Below are positions 33,942 to 46,315 of a stretch of 64,000 nt of DNA, piece after piece. Origin of the DNA: Pseudomonas antarctica (GTDB lineage: Bacteria > Pseudomonadota > Gammaproteobacteria > Pseudomonadales > Pseudomonadaceae); NCBI RefSeq assembly GCF_001647715.1, contig NZ_CP015600.1, forward strand, positions 558,001 to 622,000, in the 5' to 3' direction. The position numbers were made by a program, and so were the translations under genes. Below the pieces are notes generated by a model. That model had not been told where the DNA came from. It did not search any database and was given only the letters and a program-made list of their open reading frames with translations. How positions within the stretch are numbered: position 1 is the first letter of the stretch; each line of letters opens with the position of its first letter.

Positions 33942-35381
33942 TCAGTAGCCTGGGCGGGCCTTGAGCTGCTCGGCGGCGGCTTTGGCCAGGTCCGGCGGCA
34001 GGAAGTCCTTGTCCGGGTTGTAGTCAGCCTTGAGGTAACGCGTCAGGTCCTGCAAGTCACCTGGGCTGAGCGTGCCCGCGGCCTGCTTCAAGCGCAGGTT
34101 GTCGAGGATGTAGTCGTAGCGGCTGTTGTTGTAGTTGCGCACCGACGCGTAGAGCTGGCGCTGTGAATCCAGTACATCGACGATGTTGCGCGTGCCCACC
34201 TGATAGCCGATTTCCGTGGCTTCCACCGCGCTCTGGTTAGAGATAATCGACTGGCGACGCGCCTGCACCTGTTCCACATCGGTATTCACCGCACGATGCA
34301 GATTGCGGGTGTTTTCCACCACCTGGCGACGCAGGCCTTCGCGTTGCTGTTCGGTTTGATCGAGGCGCGAATAGGATTCGCGCACTTGTGAACTGGTGAG
34401 GCCGCCACTGTAGATCGGGATGTTCAGGCGCAAGCCGATGGTGCGCTGGGACACATCGCCACCATAGGGCACCGGCAGTTGGTTAGGGTTGCTGAAACCC
34501 AGTGCGTCGTTGTCACCCTTTTCGTATTGCGCCACGGCGTCGAGGGTCGGCAAGTGGCCGGCCTTGCGCTGTCTCAGGGTTTCTTCGGCAGCGGTCACCG
34601 CGTAGTTGCTGGCCAGCAGGTTGAGGTTCTGGCGACCGGCGGTTTCAACCCAGGCCTTGGCGTCATTCGGCGCCGGTGGCAGCACCGGCAGTGTGTGCAC
34701 GACGCCCTGGATCGCGTTGTACTGACGGTTGGTCAGGGTGATCAACGCTTCGAAGGCGTCGTCCACCTGGCGCTGGGCGACGATGCGGTTGGCGCGGGCG
34801 GTGTCGTAACTGGCCTGGGATTGCAGCACGTCGGTCTTGTCCGACAGGCCCACATCAAAGCGCTCGTTGGACTGGTCGAGCTGGCGCTTGAAGGCGTTTT
34901 CTTCGGCCTTGGTCGACGCCAGGTTGTCCTGGGCGCGCAGCACGGCGAAGTAGTTTTCGGCGCTTTGCAGGATCAGGTTCTGCTCGGTGGCAGAGAGTTG
35001 CAGCGAGGCTTGCTCGTTGACGGCTTCGGCGGCTTGCAACTGGAACCAGCGATCGGCGCGGAACAGCGGCTGGCTCAGGGTTGCACGCCAGGAATGCGCG
35101 TCACGATTGGCGGTGGCCGCCGGTTGGGCGATCTGGGTGCGCACGTTATTGCTGTCGGCGCCGGCCGAGAGGTTGGGCAGCAAGCCAGCGCGAGCCTGGG
35201 GCACCACTTCTTTTTGCGCGCCATATTGAGCGCGGGCGGCGGCCAGGTCGGCGTTGTTGTTCACCGCTTCCTGGTAGACGCTGACCAAATCGGTTTTCGC
35301 GGACAAGGGCGCTTCAGCTGCCCAGACCATTCCATTGGTCGCACAAGACACGGCAAGAGCCAGTGAAAGTTTGCGCAGCAT
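33942..35381 (-). CDS. TolC-family outer membrane efflux/secretion channel (OpmH-like)
   Basis: This 479-residue precursor has a signal peptide (MLRKLSLALAVSCATNGMVW, cut near AAEAP) and two outer-membrane-efflux-protein repeats. It has the YQEAVNNNADLAAARAQYGA start and LNIPIYSGGLTSSQVRESYS in the second repeat. It is the TolC/OpmH (PA4974) relative and sits divergent from thiC as in P. aeruginosa. It forms a trimeric channel for type I secretion or efflux together with inner-membrane partners coded elsewhere. The long shared gap of 448 bases holds the thiC riboswitch. Confidence 0.93.
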   Translation of the reverse strand: MLRKLSLALAVSCATNGMVWAAEAPLSAKTDLVSVYQEAVNNNADLAAARAQYGAQKEVVPQARAGLLPNLSAGADSNNVRTQIAQPAATANRDAHSWRATLSQPLFRADRWFQLQAAEAVNEQASLQLSATEQNLILQSAENYFAVLRAQDNLASTKAEENAFKRQLDQSNERFDVGLSDKTDVLQSQASYDTARANRIVAQRQVDDAFEALITLTNRQYNAIQGVVHTLPVLPPAPNDAKAWVETAGRQNLNLLASNYAVTAAEETLRQRKAGHLPTLDAVAQYEKGDNDALGFSNPNQLPVPYGGDVSQRTIGLRLNIPIYSGGLTSSQVRESYSRLDQTEQQREGLRRQVVENTRNLHRAVNTDVEQVQARRQSIISNQSAVEATEIGYQVGTRNIVDVLDSQRQLYASVRNYNNSRYDYILDNLRLKQAAGTLSPGDLQDLTRYLKADYNPDKDFLPPDLAKAAAEQLKARPGY

Positions 35382-35542
35382 GAGGCGATCCCTAGTGTGA
35401 ATATTACGGCGATAATTTAGCGCCCAAGGCTAAGTTTTGCCATTCCTGGCGTCAAGCATTGTGGCAGCCCCCGAGTGTAGTGGGGCTGACCCGGCGCAAC
35501 AATCCCGCAATCACGCCATTCATCACGCTGAATGCACCGCTA

Positions 35543-35573
35543 TTGGCAATTTGCCCACGCCATGGTCTAGACT
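35543..35573 (+). promoter_or_regulatory. Candidate thiC promoter
   Basis: TTGGCA (35543-35548) with either TCTAGA (17-base spacing) or TAGACT (19-base spacing) lies just ahead of the TPP riboswitch. Both -10 options are weak matches, so the call rests partly on position. Confidence 0.4.
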
Positions 35574-35582
35574 GGCCGCGTT

Positions 35583-37719
<2,137 letters not shown>

Positions 37720-37749
37720 TCCGGGATTGTAGGCGCCTGTACCGGCCTC

Positions 37750-37816
37750 TTCGCGAGCAAGCCCGCTCCCACATTTGAAATGCATTCTAAATGTGGGAGC
37801 GGGCTTGCTCGCGAAG
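37750..37816. repeat. REPIN-type pair in outward orientation, GGGCTTGCTCGCGAA class
   Basis: TCGCGAGCAAGCCCGCTCCC comes first, then about 20 bases, then GTGGGAGCGGGCTTGCTCG. The units point the opposite way to most other pairs here. It lies between thiC and the CytX-type gene. Confidence 0.9.
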
Positions 37817-37858
37817 GCAATCTGACAAACAACAAAGTGTCCCTCAGAGATAACACCC

Positions 37859-39148
37859 TTGAGCATTCAACCCAGCACCTATTCCCCTGACATCGCGGTG
37901 CCCGCTGACAAACGCGTCTTCGGCGCCCGCGACCTGTTCTCCCTGTGGTTCTCCCTCGGCATCGGCCTGATGGTTCTGCAAACCGGCGCCTTGCTCGCGC
38001 CGGGCCTGGGCTTGTCCGGCTCGTTGCTGGCGATTTTCCTCGGCACCCTGGTCGGCGTGCTGTTACTGGCCGCCGTCGGCGTGATTGGCAGCGACACCGG
38101 CCTGTCGGCCATGGCCGCGCTTAAACTCAGCCTCGGCGCCCGGGGCGCGAGCCTGCCGGCGTTGCTGAACCTGCTGCAACTGATCGGCTGGGGCTCGTTT
38201 GAAATCATCGTGATGCGCGATGCCGCCAGTTTGTTGGGCACGCGCGCGTTCAGCGAAGGCAGCTTGCTGGCGAACCCTTTGCTGTGGACGCTGTTTTTCG
38301 GCGGTTTGGCGACGTTGCTGGCGGTCAGCGGCCCGCTGACGTTCGTACGGCAAATCCTGCGCAAATGGGGCATCTGGCTGCTGCTCGCCGCCTGCCTGTG
38401 GCTGACCTGGAACCTGTTCGCCAAGGCCGACCTCGCCGCACTCTGGGCCAAGTCCGGTGACGGCTCGATGCCGTTCGCCGTGGGTTTTGATATCGCCATC
38501 GCCATGCCGCTGTCTTGGCTGCCGCTGATTGCCGATTACTCACGTTTCGGCAAGCGCGCCAAACATGTCTTCGGCGGTACGGCGCTGGGTTTCTTTATCG
38601 GCAATTTCTGGCTGATGAGCCTGGGCGTGGCCTACACCCTGGCGTTTGCGCCGAGTGGTGAGGTGAATGCGCTGTTGCTGGCCCTGGCCGGCGCAGGCTT
38701 GGGCATTCCGCTGTTGCTGATCCTGTTGGACGAGTCGGAAAACGCCTTTGCCGATATTCACTCGGCGGCGGTGTCCAGCGGGATTCTGTTGCGTTGGAAA
38801 GTCGAGCATCTGGCGCTGGCTATCGGCGTGATCTGCACGTTGATCGCCTGCTTCGCACCGTTGGCGCAGTATCAGAACTTCCTGTTGCTGATCGGCTCGG
38901 TGTTTGCGCCTTTGTTCGGCGTGGTGCTGGTGGATCACTTTATCCTGCGCCGCCGTGGCCAAGGCGCGGTTGGCAACCTGCACTGGCCTGCGCTGGTGGC
39001 CTGGTTGGGCGGCATCGGCACGTATCATCTGCTCGCCAATCTTTATCCGGATATCGGCGCAACCCTGCCGGCACTGGTGCTGGCAGGATTGCTGCAGTTC
39101 ATCCTGGGCCGGGCCTTCAGTGGCGTGCGGGCGCCAGTTCGGGCTTGA
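37859..39148 (+). CDS. cytX: Putative hydroxymethylpyrimidine transporter CytX, NCS1 family
   Basis: This 429-residue inner membrane protein has about twelve hydrophobic segments and belongs to the NCS1 cytosine/purine permeases. CytX members are found next to thi genes and under TPP control, and are thought to import the thiamin pyrimidine. Its place right after thiC supports this. The start is a TTG giving a leader SIQPSTYSPDIAVPADKRVF; there is no strong ribosome site. It runs 32 bases into the convergent DUF3298-type gene. Cytosine transport is the alternative. Confidence 0.8.
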   Translation: MSIQPSTYSPDIAVPADKRVFGARDLFSLWFSLGIGLMVLQTGALLAPGLGLSGSLLAIFLGTLVGVLLLAAVGVIGSDTGLSAMAALKLSLGARGASLPALLNLLQLIGWGSFEIIVMRDAASLLGTRAFSEGSLLANPLLWTLFFGGLATLLAVSGPLTFVRQILRKWGIWLLLAACLWLTWNLFAKADLAALWAKSGDGSMPFAVGFDIAIAMPLSWLPLIADYSRFGKRAKHVFGGTALGFFIGNFWLMSLGVAYTLAFAPSGEVNALLLALAGAGLGIPLLLILLDESENAFADIHSAAVSSGILLRWKVEHLALAIGVICTLIACFAPLAQYQNFLLLIGSVFAPLFGVVLVDHFILRRRGQGAVGNLHWPALVAWLGGIGTYHLLANLYPDIGATLPALVLAGLLQFILGRAFSGVRAPVRA

Positions 39149-39863
39149 GTACGCCGGTGAGGCGCGCATAGGGGATGGTCATTTCGATCAGCCCCAATGC
39201 GTAAGGCGCAATCGTCGCCACGTTGTACTTGAGCACCACGCCGTTGCTGGTCAAGGCCACGTTCGGCGTTTTCTGGAACGGCCAGCTCTTCACGAACTCC
39301 GGGTCACGGTCCATCTGCGAGTTGATCAGCCAGCTGTTGTGGGCGACTTTCGCGGTATTCCAGAACGCTTGCTCCTGGCCCGGCAACAGCATGTCGGTCA
39401 GGCTCAGTTCCTTGTGCAGCAGGCGTGAATAGTTGATGAACCCACGGCCGGGCTCGCCATGGGCGGCGCCGGTGTCGAGGTAGCTGGACACCTCGATGAT
39501 CACAAGTCCGTCATGCTGCTCACGTACCTTGGCCTGCAAGTACATGCTGTTGCGGTCGGGCGATTCGCGCAGGAACTTGTCGCGGTAGGCATTCAGCGTC
39601 GGCGGCACGCTGGCGCCGGGTGTGGTGCGGGTCATTTGCAGCAGGCGCTGCTCCACCAGCGTGTCGAGTTGCGGCTCGGTGGGGAAGTGCACGGTATCGA
39701 TGTTCACCAGCGGACAATCAGGGCTGTTGCAGCCGGGTTTGATCTGCTCCGAGGCGTCTGGCTTGGTATCCAGCGGCTTTAGGTAGCTGGGCTGGAACAG
39801 GCTCTGGCAAGCACCGAGGGTCAAGGCAATACAGGCCACGGAGGCGACTTTTAAAAGCGACAT
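39117..39863 (-). CDS. DUF3298 / RsiV-like lipoprotein
   Basis: This 248-residue lipoprotein has a leader MSLLKVASVACIALTLGAC with the lipobox LGAC at residues 16-19. The mature part resembles the DUF3298 (RsiV C-terminal-like) domain: VIIEVSSYLDTGAAHGEPGR and ELSLTDMLLPGQE are typical of the fold, which in RsiV binds lysozyme. It has no sigma factor gene next to it, so a role as anti-sigma factor is not suggested. It is convergent with the transporter gene, sharing 32 bases at the 3' ends. Function unknown. Confidence 0.85.
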   Translation of the reverse strand: MSLLKVASVACIALTLGACQSLFQPSYLKPLDTKPDASEQIKPGCNSPDCPLVNIDTVHFPTEPQLDTLVEQRLLQMTRTTPGASVPPTLNAYRDKFLRESPDRNSMYLQAKVREQHDGLVIIEVSSYLDTGAAHGEPGRGFINYSRLLHKELSLTDMLLPGQEQAFWNTAKVAHNSWLINSQMDRDPEFVKSWPFQKTPNVALTSNGVVLKYNVATIAPYALGLIEMTIPYARLTGVLKPELAPARH

Positions 39864-40056
39864 GTGTGTCCTTCGGAAATCGATGGGAAGCGAAAAGAGT
39901 AGCGCTTGGACTGCCAACAGGGCAGTCAGTTCGCCACTAAGCTGATTAGAGTGAGTTTGACGTCCGCCGTCTATCCCGGCAACTGGAAAGGGGCTGCACC
40001 AACGGGCAGGAGCGCGTTAGGATGGCGCGAATTGCATGGGCATAACGAGGACAGAC

Positions 40057-40674
40057 ATGACGGACATTGCCAAGTCGACGCCGCACAAGATCGAGATTGT
40101 TCAGCGCGACACTGCTTACCAGGGCTTCTACACGCTTGATCGCGTGCAGTTGCGCCACGAGAAATTCGATGGCGGCATGAGCCGGGTGATCAATCGCGAA
40201 GTCTTCGTTCGGCATGACGCGGTGTGCGTGTTGCCTTACGACCCGCAGCGCGATGAAGTGGTCCTGATCGAGCAGTTTCGTGTCGGCGCCATGGGCCGTA
40301 CCGACAACCCGTGGCTGGTGGAAATGGTCGCCGGCCTGATCGACAAGGATGAAGAACCGGAGGAGGTTGCACACCGCGAAGCCGAGGAGGAAGCTGGGCT
40401 TACATTCTCCGCGCTGTGGCCGATCACCCAGTATTTTCCATCGCCCGGTGGCAGCACTGAATTCGTCCACTTGTACCTGGGCCGTTGCGACAGCGCCGGG
40501 GCGGGTGGCGTCCATGGACTGGAAGAAGAAGCAGAAGATATCCGCGTCACCCCTTGGGCGTTCGAAGATGCCTTGCAAGCGGTGCGTGACGGCAAAATTT
40601 CCAACGCAGCCAGCATTATCGCCCTGCAATGGCTTGCGCTTAATCGCGCGGAAGTGAGGGGGTTATGGCAGTAA
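40057..40674 (+). CDS. nudF: ADP-ribose pyrophosphatase, Nudix
   Basis: NudF splits ADP-ribose into AMP and ribose 5-phosphate. The 205-residue protein has a complete Nudix box, GLIDKDEEPEEVAHREAEEE followed by AGL, at about residues 97-119. The ATG at 40057 follows ACGAGG by 6 bases and gives MTDIAKSTPHK, so it is preferred over the ATG at 40036. It overlaps the DUF1249 gene by 10 bases, and cpdA follows; this trio is conserved (PA4971-PA4969). Confidence 0.95.
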   Translation: MTDIAKSTPHKIEIVQRDTAYQGFYTLDRVQLRHEKFDGGMSRVINREVFVRHDAVCVLPYDPQRDEVVLIEQFRVGAMGRTDNPWLVEMVAGLIDKDEEPEEVAHREAEEEAGLTFSALWPITQYFPSPGGSTEFVHLYLGRCDSAGAGGVHGLEEEAEDIRVTPWAFEDALQAVRDGKISNAASIIALQWLALNRAEVRGLWQ

Positions 40675-41114
40675 AGGCACGGGAACGTTATCGAGTCGAC
40701 CTGATCGGGCTGCAAGCCGCCTGCGAGGCTAACTATGCGCGGTTGATGCGCTTGCTCCCCGACATGCGCCACGCCCCCGAAGCGCGGCGCATTGCCGTGA
40801 CCCACGGCGACCAGATGCTCGGCGTACTGACCCTCGAGGTGATCGTCAACTGCCCGTACACCACTACCCTGCGTGTGCGCCAGGAACACAGCCTGCCGTG
40901 GCTGCCGGTGCCGCAGCTGGAAGTGCAGGTGTATCACGATGCGCGAATGGCCGAAGTGATCAGCGCCGAACATGCACGCCGCTTTCGCAGCATCTATCCT
41001 TACCCGAATGTGTTCATGCACCAGCCCGATGAGAAAGCACAGCTCAATGTGTTCCTCGGTGAATGGTTGAGTCACTGCCTGGCCCTGGGCCACGAGTTTG
41101 AAGTCGTGCGGTAG
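40665..41114 (+). CDS. DUF1249 family protein (YqiB-like)
   Basis: This 149-residue cytoplasmic protein is of unknown function, related to E. coli YqiB. It has YRVDLIGLQAACEANYARLM at the start and PYPNVFMHQPDEKAQLNVFL near the end. The gene overlaps nudF by 10 bases and precedes cpdA, as in E. coli where nudF-yqiB-cpdA-yqiA-parE are together. That long conservation suggests a link to nucleotide turnover, but no activity is known. Confidence 0.9.
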   Translation: MAVKARERYRVDLIGLQAACEANYARLMRLLPDMRHAPEARRIAVTHGDQMLGVLTLEVIVNCPYTTTLRVRQEHSLPWLPVPQLEVQVYHDARMAEVISAEHARRFRSIYPYPNVFMHQPDEKAQLNVFLGEWLSHCLALGHEFEVVR

Positions 41115-41213
41115 ATGTGAACTGCGTCTGCTTCCTCCGCTTTCCTCTTTGTGTCCTGCCCCAGCATAATCGCGCCAAATGTCCATTTCCTGTGATTGCC
41201 TTGGGAGAGCGCC

Positions 41214-42029
41214 TTGCCAAGCGTGTCCGCCTTGAACCCTGATGCGCCGGCGTTGCTGGTGCAGTTGTCCGACAGCCACCTGTTTGCCGAGGCCGACGGC
41301 ACGCTGCTGGGCATGAATACCTGCGAGAGCCTGCAGCGGGTGATCGAGTTGGTACGCGAGCAGCAGCCGCAGATCGATTTGGTGCTGGCAACGGGCGATT
41401 TGTCCCAGGACGGCACGCTTGAGTCTTATCAACAGTTTCGCGACCTGACTCGGCCGATTGATGCGCCGGCGCGCTGGATTCCCGGCAACCACGACGAGCC
41501 ACAGATCATGGCGCACGCCGCCGTGCACAGTGATCTGCTGGAGCCGGTGGTCGACATCGGCAACTGGCGCGTCACCCTGCTGGATTCGGCAGTTCCCGGT
41601 TCGGTACCCGGTTACCTGCAAGATCAGCAACTGCAATTGTTGGCCCAGTCCTTGAGTGAGGCGCCGGGTCGGCACCATCTGGTGTGCTTTCACCATCATC
41701 CGGTGCCTATCGGCTGTGCCTGGATGGAGCCCATCGGGCTGCGCAACCCCGACGCCTTGTTTGCCGTACTCGACCGTTTTCCGCAGGTCAAGGCGGTGCT
41801 GTGGGGGCATGTGCACCAAGAGATCGACCGCGAACGCAACGGTGTACGCCTGCTGGCTTCGCCGTCCACCTGCATCCAGTTCACGCCGGGCAGTGAAGAC
41901 TTCCAGGTCAGCGAACAAGCGCCAGGCTACCGCTGGCTGCGCCTGCACGCCGACGGACGGTTGGAAACTGGCGTTGAGCGAGTCAAAGGCTTTGCCTTTA
42001 CCGTGGATTACGGCAGCAACGGCTACTAA
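41214..42029 (+). CDS. cpdA: 3',5'-cyclic-AMP phosphodiesterase
   Basis: CpdA hydrolyses cAMP and so limits Vfr/CRP signalling in the cytoplasm. The 271-residue calcineurin-type metallophosphatase has all metal motifs in order: QLSDSHLF, ATGDLSQDG, PGNHDEP, FHHHPVP and WGHVHQE. Two TTG starts are possible; 41214 is chosen because GGGAGAG lies 5 bases before it, while the one at 41196 has no ribosome site. A REPIN follows. Confidence 0.95.
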   Translation: MPSVSALNPDAPALLVQLSDSHLFAEADGTLLGMNTCESLQRVIELVREQQPQIDLVLATGDLSQDGTLESYQQFRDLTRPIDAPARWIPGNHDEPQIMAHAAVHSDLLEPVVDIGNWRVTLLDSAVPGSVPGYLQDQQLQLLAQSLSEAPGRHHLVCFHHHPVPIGCAWMEPIGLRNPDALFAVLDRFPQVKAVLWGHVHQEIDRERNGVRLLASPSTCIQFTPGSEDFQVSEQAPGYRWLRLHADGRLETGVERVKGFAFTVDYGSNGY

Positions 42030-42051
42030 AAGCTGTAAACACTGATCAAAA

Positions 42052-42140
42052 TGTGAGAGCTGGCTTGCCTGCGATAGCGGCATGCCGGTTAACAAATGTG
42101 TGGCTGATACACCGCCATCGCAGGCAAGCCAGCTCCCACG
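42052..42140. repeat. REPIN-type inverted repeat, GCTGGCTTGCCTGCGAT class
   Basis: GAGAGCTGGCTTGCCTGCGA and its inverse enclose about 45 bases between cpdA and yqiA. The left end reads GTGAGAG instead of GTGGGAG. Confidence 0.9.
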
Positions 42141-42233
42141 GTGGATCTTCTGTGTCCTTTAGATAGAGGGACTCACACACCCCCTCGATCCCTGTAAACT
42201 GCGCCTCTTTGGCTGAAGCACGGAGAGCCCGGC

Positions 42234-42842
42234 ATGTCCGCTTCGATCTTGTATATCCACGGTTTCAACAGCGCGCCTGCGTCCAACAAGGCCAGCCAAC
42301 TGATGACTGTGATGGACAGCCTCGGCCTGGCCGACCAATTGCGCGTGCCGGCCCTGCATCACCACCCCCGCCAGGCGATTCCCCAGTTGGAGGAGGCCAT
42401 TGCACAGCTGGGTCGGCCGCTGCTGGTCGGCAGCTCACTCGGCGGCTACTATGCAACCCATCTTGCCGAACGCCATGGCCTTAAGGCGCTGCTGGTCAAC
42501 CCGGCGGTCAGCCCTCATCGGATGTTCGACGGTTACCTGGGCACCCAGAAGAACCTTTATACCGATGAAACCTGGGAATTGACCCACGATCACGTCACGG
42601 CACTGGCCGAGCTGGAAGTCCCGGCGCCCCAGGATGCCGCGCGTTATCAGGTGTGGTTGCAGACCGGCGATGAAACACTGGACTATCGCCTCGCCCAACA
42701 GTATTACCGAGCCTGTGCCTTGCGCATCCAGGCCGGTGGCGACCATGGTTATCAAGGGTTCGCCCTGCAATTGCCGGCAATGTTGAGCTTTGCCGGCATT
42801 GGCCCTGATCAGTATCAATCCTTCGATTTTTCTTCACTGTAA
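42234..42842 (+). CDS. yqiA: YqiA-type esterase, alpha/beta hydrolase
   Basis: This 202-residue alpha/beta hydrolase is of the UPF0227/YqiA type, which in E. coli has esterase activity on short acyl chains. The nucleophile elbow is GSSLGGYYAT, with SILYIHGFNSAPASNK before it as the oxyanion loop, and GGDHGYQGF supplies the catalytic His. It lies 45 bases upstream of parE on the same strand, an arrangement conserved in gammaproteobacteria. The physiological substrate is unknown. Confidence 0.92.
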   Translation: MSASILYIHGFNSAPASNKASQLMTVMDSLGLADQLRVPALHHHPRQAIPQLEEAIAQLGRPLLVGSSLGGYYATHLAERHGLKALLVNPAVSPHRMFDGYLGTQKNLYTDETWELTHDHVTALAELEVPAPQDAARYQVWLQTGDETLDYRLAQQYYRACALRIQAGGDHGYQGFALQLPAMLSFAGIGPDQYQSFDFSSL

Positions 42843-42863
42843 GAATCGCAGGTTACTTTTTAA

Positions 42864-44791
<1,928 letters not shown>

Positions 44792-44792
<1 letters not shown>

Positions 44793-45787
44793 TGCGCACA
44801 GGTTTCGCCCTGGCGATCCTGATGTTGAGCGGGTTGGCGGCCACCGAGGTAGTCGCCGCGCCCGCGGTTGAGCTTAAACTCGTGTCCGAACACCCGGTGG
44901 ACGGCATGCGCGGCGGTAACCTGTCGGGCCTGGCCCTGTGTGGCAAAGAGCTGTGGACTGTTTCCGACCGCGATGACGACCAGATCTACCGCCTCGATCT
45001 CAGCGCGCCGACCTGGAAGGCCGAAACGCTGAAGATCGACGTGCCGCCGGTGCCGGAGTCCGGTTTACCGTGGGGGCTGCGCTCGCGCACCAAGGCTGCT
45101 TCGTTCATTCGCGGTGGTGACCTGGACTTTGAAGGCATCACCTGCGATGCCGCCGGTAACCGCTACATTGTCAGCGAAGCCCATGCGGCAGTGCTGCAAG
45201 TGCCGGTGAGCGGTGCGCCGCAGTGGTTGAAAATCGCCCCGGGCATGGTGCGCGAAGCACGGGCCAGCGGCATGTTGCTGCATTTCAATGCCTTGTTCGA
45301 AGGCTTGGCGATCAACCCGCAAGGCAATCAGATCTGGCTGGCCGCCGAGCGTGAGCGACGTGGCTTGATCTCGATCAAGCGCGGGCAAAGTGTGTGGGAT
45401 TGTGAGGGGCCTTGTGTGTTGCTGAGCGAGGCCGGGCAGGAAGTGCAGCCGGTGCAGTTCACCCATGCCAAGGCCGTGTCCAAGGATTTTGCCGACCTCG
45501 CGCTGTTCAACGGCAAGCTGTTTACGCTGGAACGCAATGCGTTCCAGATTTGCCGGCGCGATGCGGTCACTGCAAAAGTCGAGTTGTGCTGGTCGTTTGC
45601 CGACGAGACCCTGACGCCGAATCGGCGTTATGCCCAGCCTTATGGTTTGGCCGAAGCACTGGTGGTGGATGCCGACGGAGCCTGGCTGGGGATCGACAAC
45701 AATTTCGGCCCTCGTGCCGATGGTGAAAAACGGCCGATGGTCTATCGTTTTGCCGCGCCGGCCGGTGGCTGGGGCGCTCAGCCATGA
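44792..45787 (+). CDS. Esterase-like activity of phytase family protein, exported
   Basis: This 331-residue protein has a signal peptide (MRTGFALAILMLSGLAATEV, cut after VAA). The mature part is of the phytase-like beta-propeller type (DUF4238-like / 'esterase-like activity of phytase'), with GNLSGLALCGKELWTVSDRD at the start and DFEGITCDAAGNRYIVSE at about 111-128. The domain name is historical; no activity is shown. It lies inside the parE-parC operon, coupled to both parE and the protease gene by overlaps. The periplasm is the likely location. Confidence 0.85.
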
Positions 45788-46305
45788 GTGCACAACCGCC
45801 CGGCAAGCGCGCCGGACGTGTGCTGATGTTCGTGGCGTGGGGAGCGGGGCTGTTTTTGGCCACACGGTTTTTTGGGCAGTGGGAAGCGCGTCAGCAAAAC
45901 CCGAATGCCGTGGTGACCTCGGAACAGCACGAGGGTTACATCGAAGTGAAATTGCTCGGCAACGGCCAAGGCCATTTTGTTGCCAGCGGCCAGATCAACG
46001 GTCAACCGGTGGAGTTTATGCTCGACACCGGGGCGACCGACGTGGCGGTTCCGGCCGAATTGGCCGACCGTCTCGGGCTCAAGCGTGGCATGCCGGTGAC
46101 CTTGAGCACCGCCAATGGGCGGAGTCAGGGCTACCGTACCCAGCTCGACCGCCTGAAACTGGGCGATATCGTCCTTCAGGACGTCCGTGCGCTGGTGGCG
46201 CCGGGCTTGGGCGGGGAACAGGTGCTGTTGGGCATGAGTGCATTGAAACAACTTGAATTTACCCAGCGCAGCGGCACATTGCTGCTGCGCCAGACCAAAC
46301 AATGA
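45784..46305 (+). CDS. Retropepsin-like aspartic protease, membrane-anchored (TIGR02281-type)
   Basis: This 173-residue protein has one N-terminal membrane helix ([18 protein letters not shown]) and a periplasmic retropepsin-like domain. The active site is [13 protein letters not shown] with the D-T-G triad, and [16 protein letters not shown] is the typical C-terminal strand. Like retroviral proteases it would act as a dimer. It lies between the phytase-like gene and parC, with a 4-base overlap on one side and a 10-base gap on the other. Its targets are unknown. Confidence 0.9.
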   Translation: MSAQPPGKRAGRVLMFVAWGAGLFLATRFFGQWEARQQNPNAVVTSEQHEGYIEVKLLGNGQGHFVASGQINGQPVEFMLDTGATDVAVPAELADRLGLKRGMPVTLSTANGRSQGYRTQLDRLKLGDIVLQDVRALVAPGLGGEQVLLGMSALKQLEFTQRSGTLLLRQTKQ

Positions 46306-46315
46306 TGAGGCCCGC

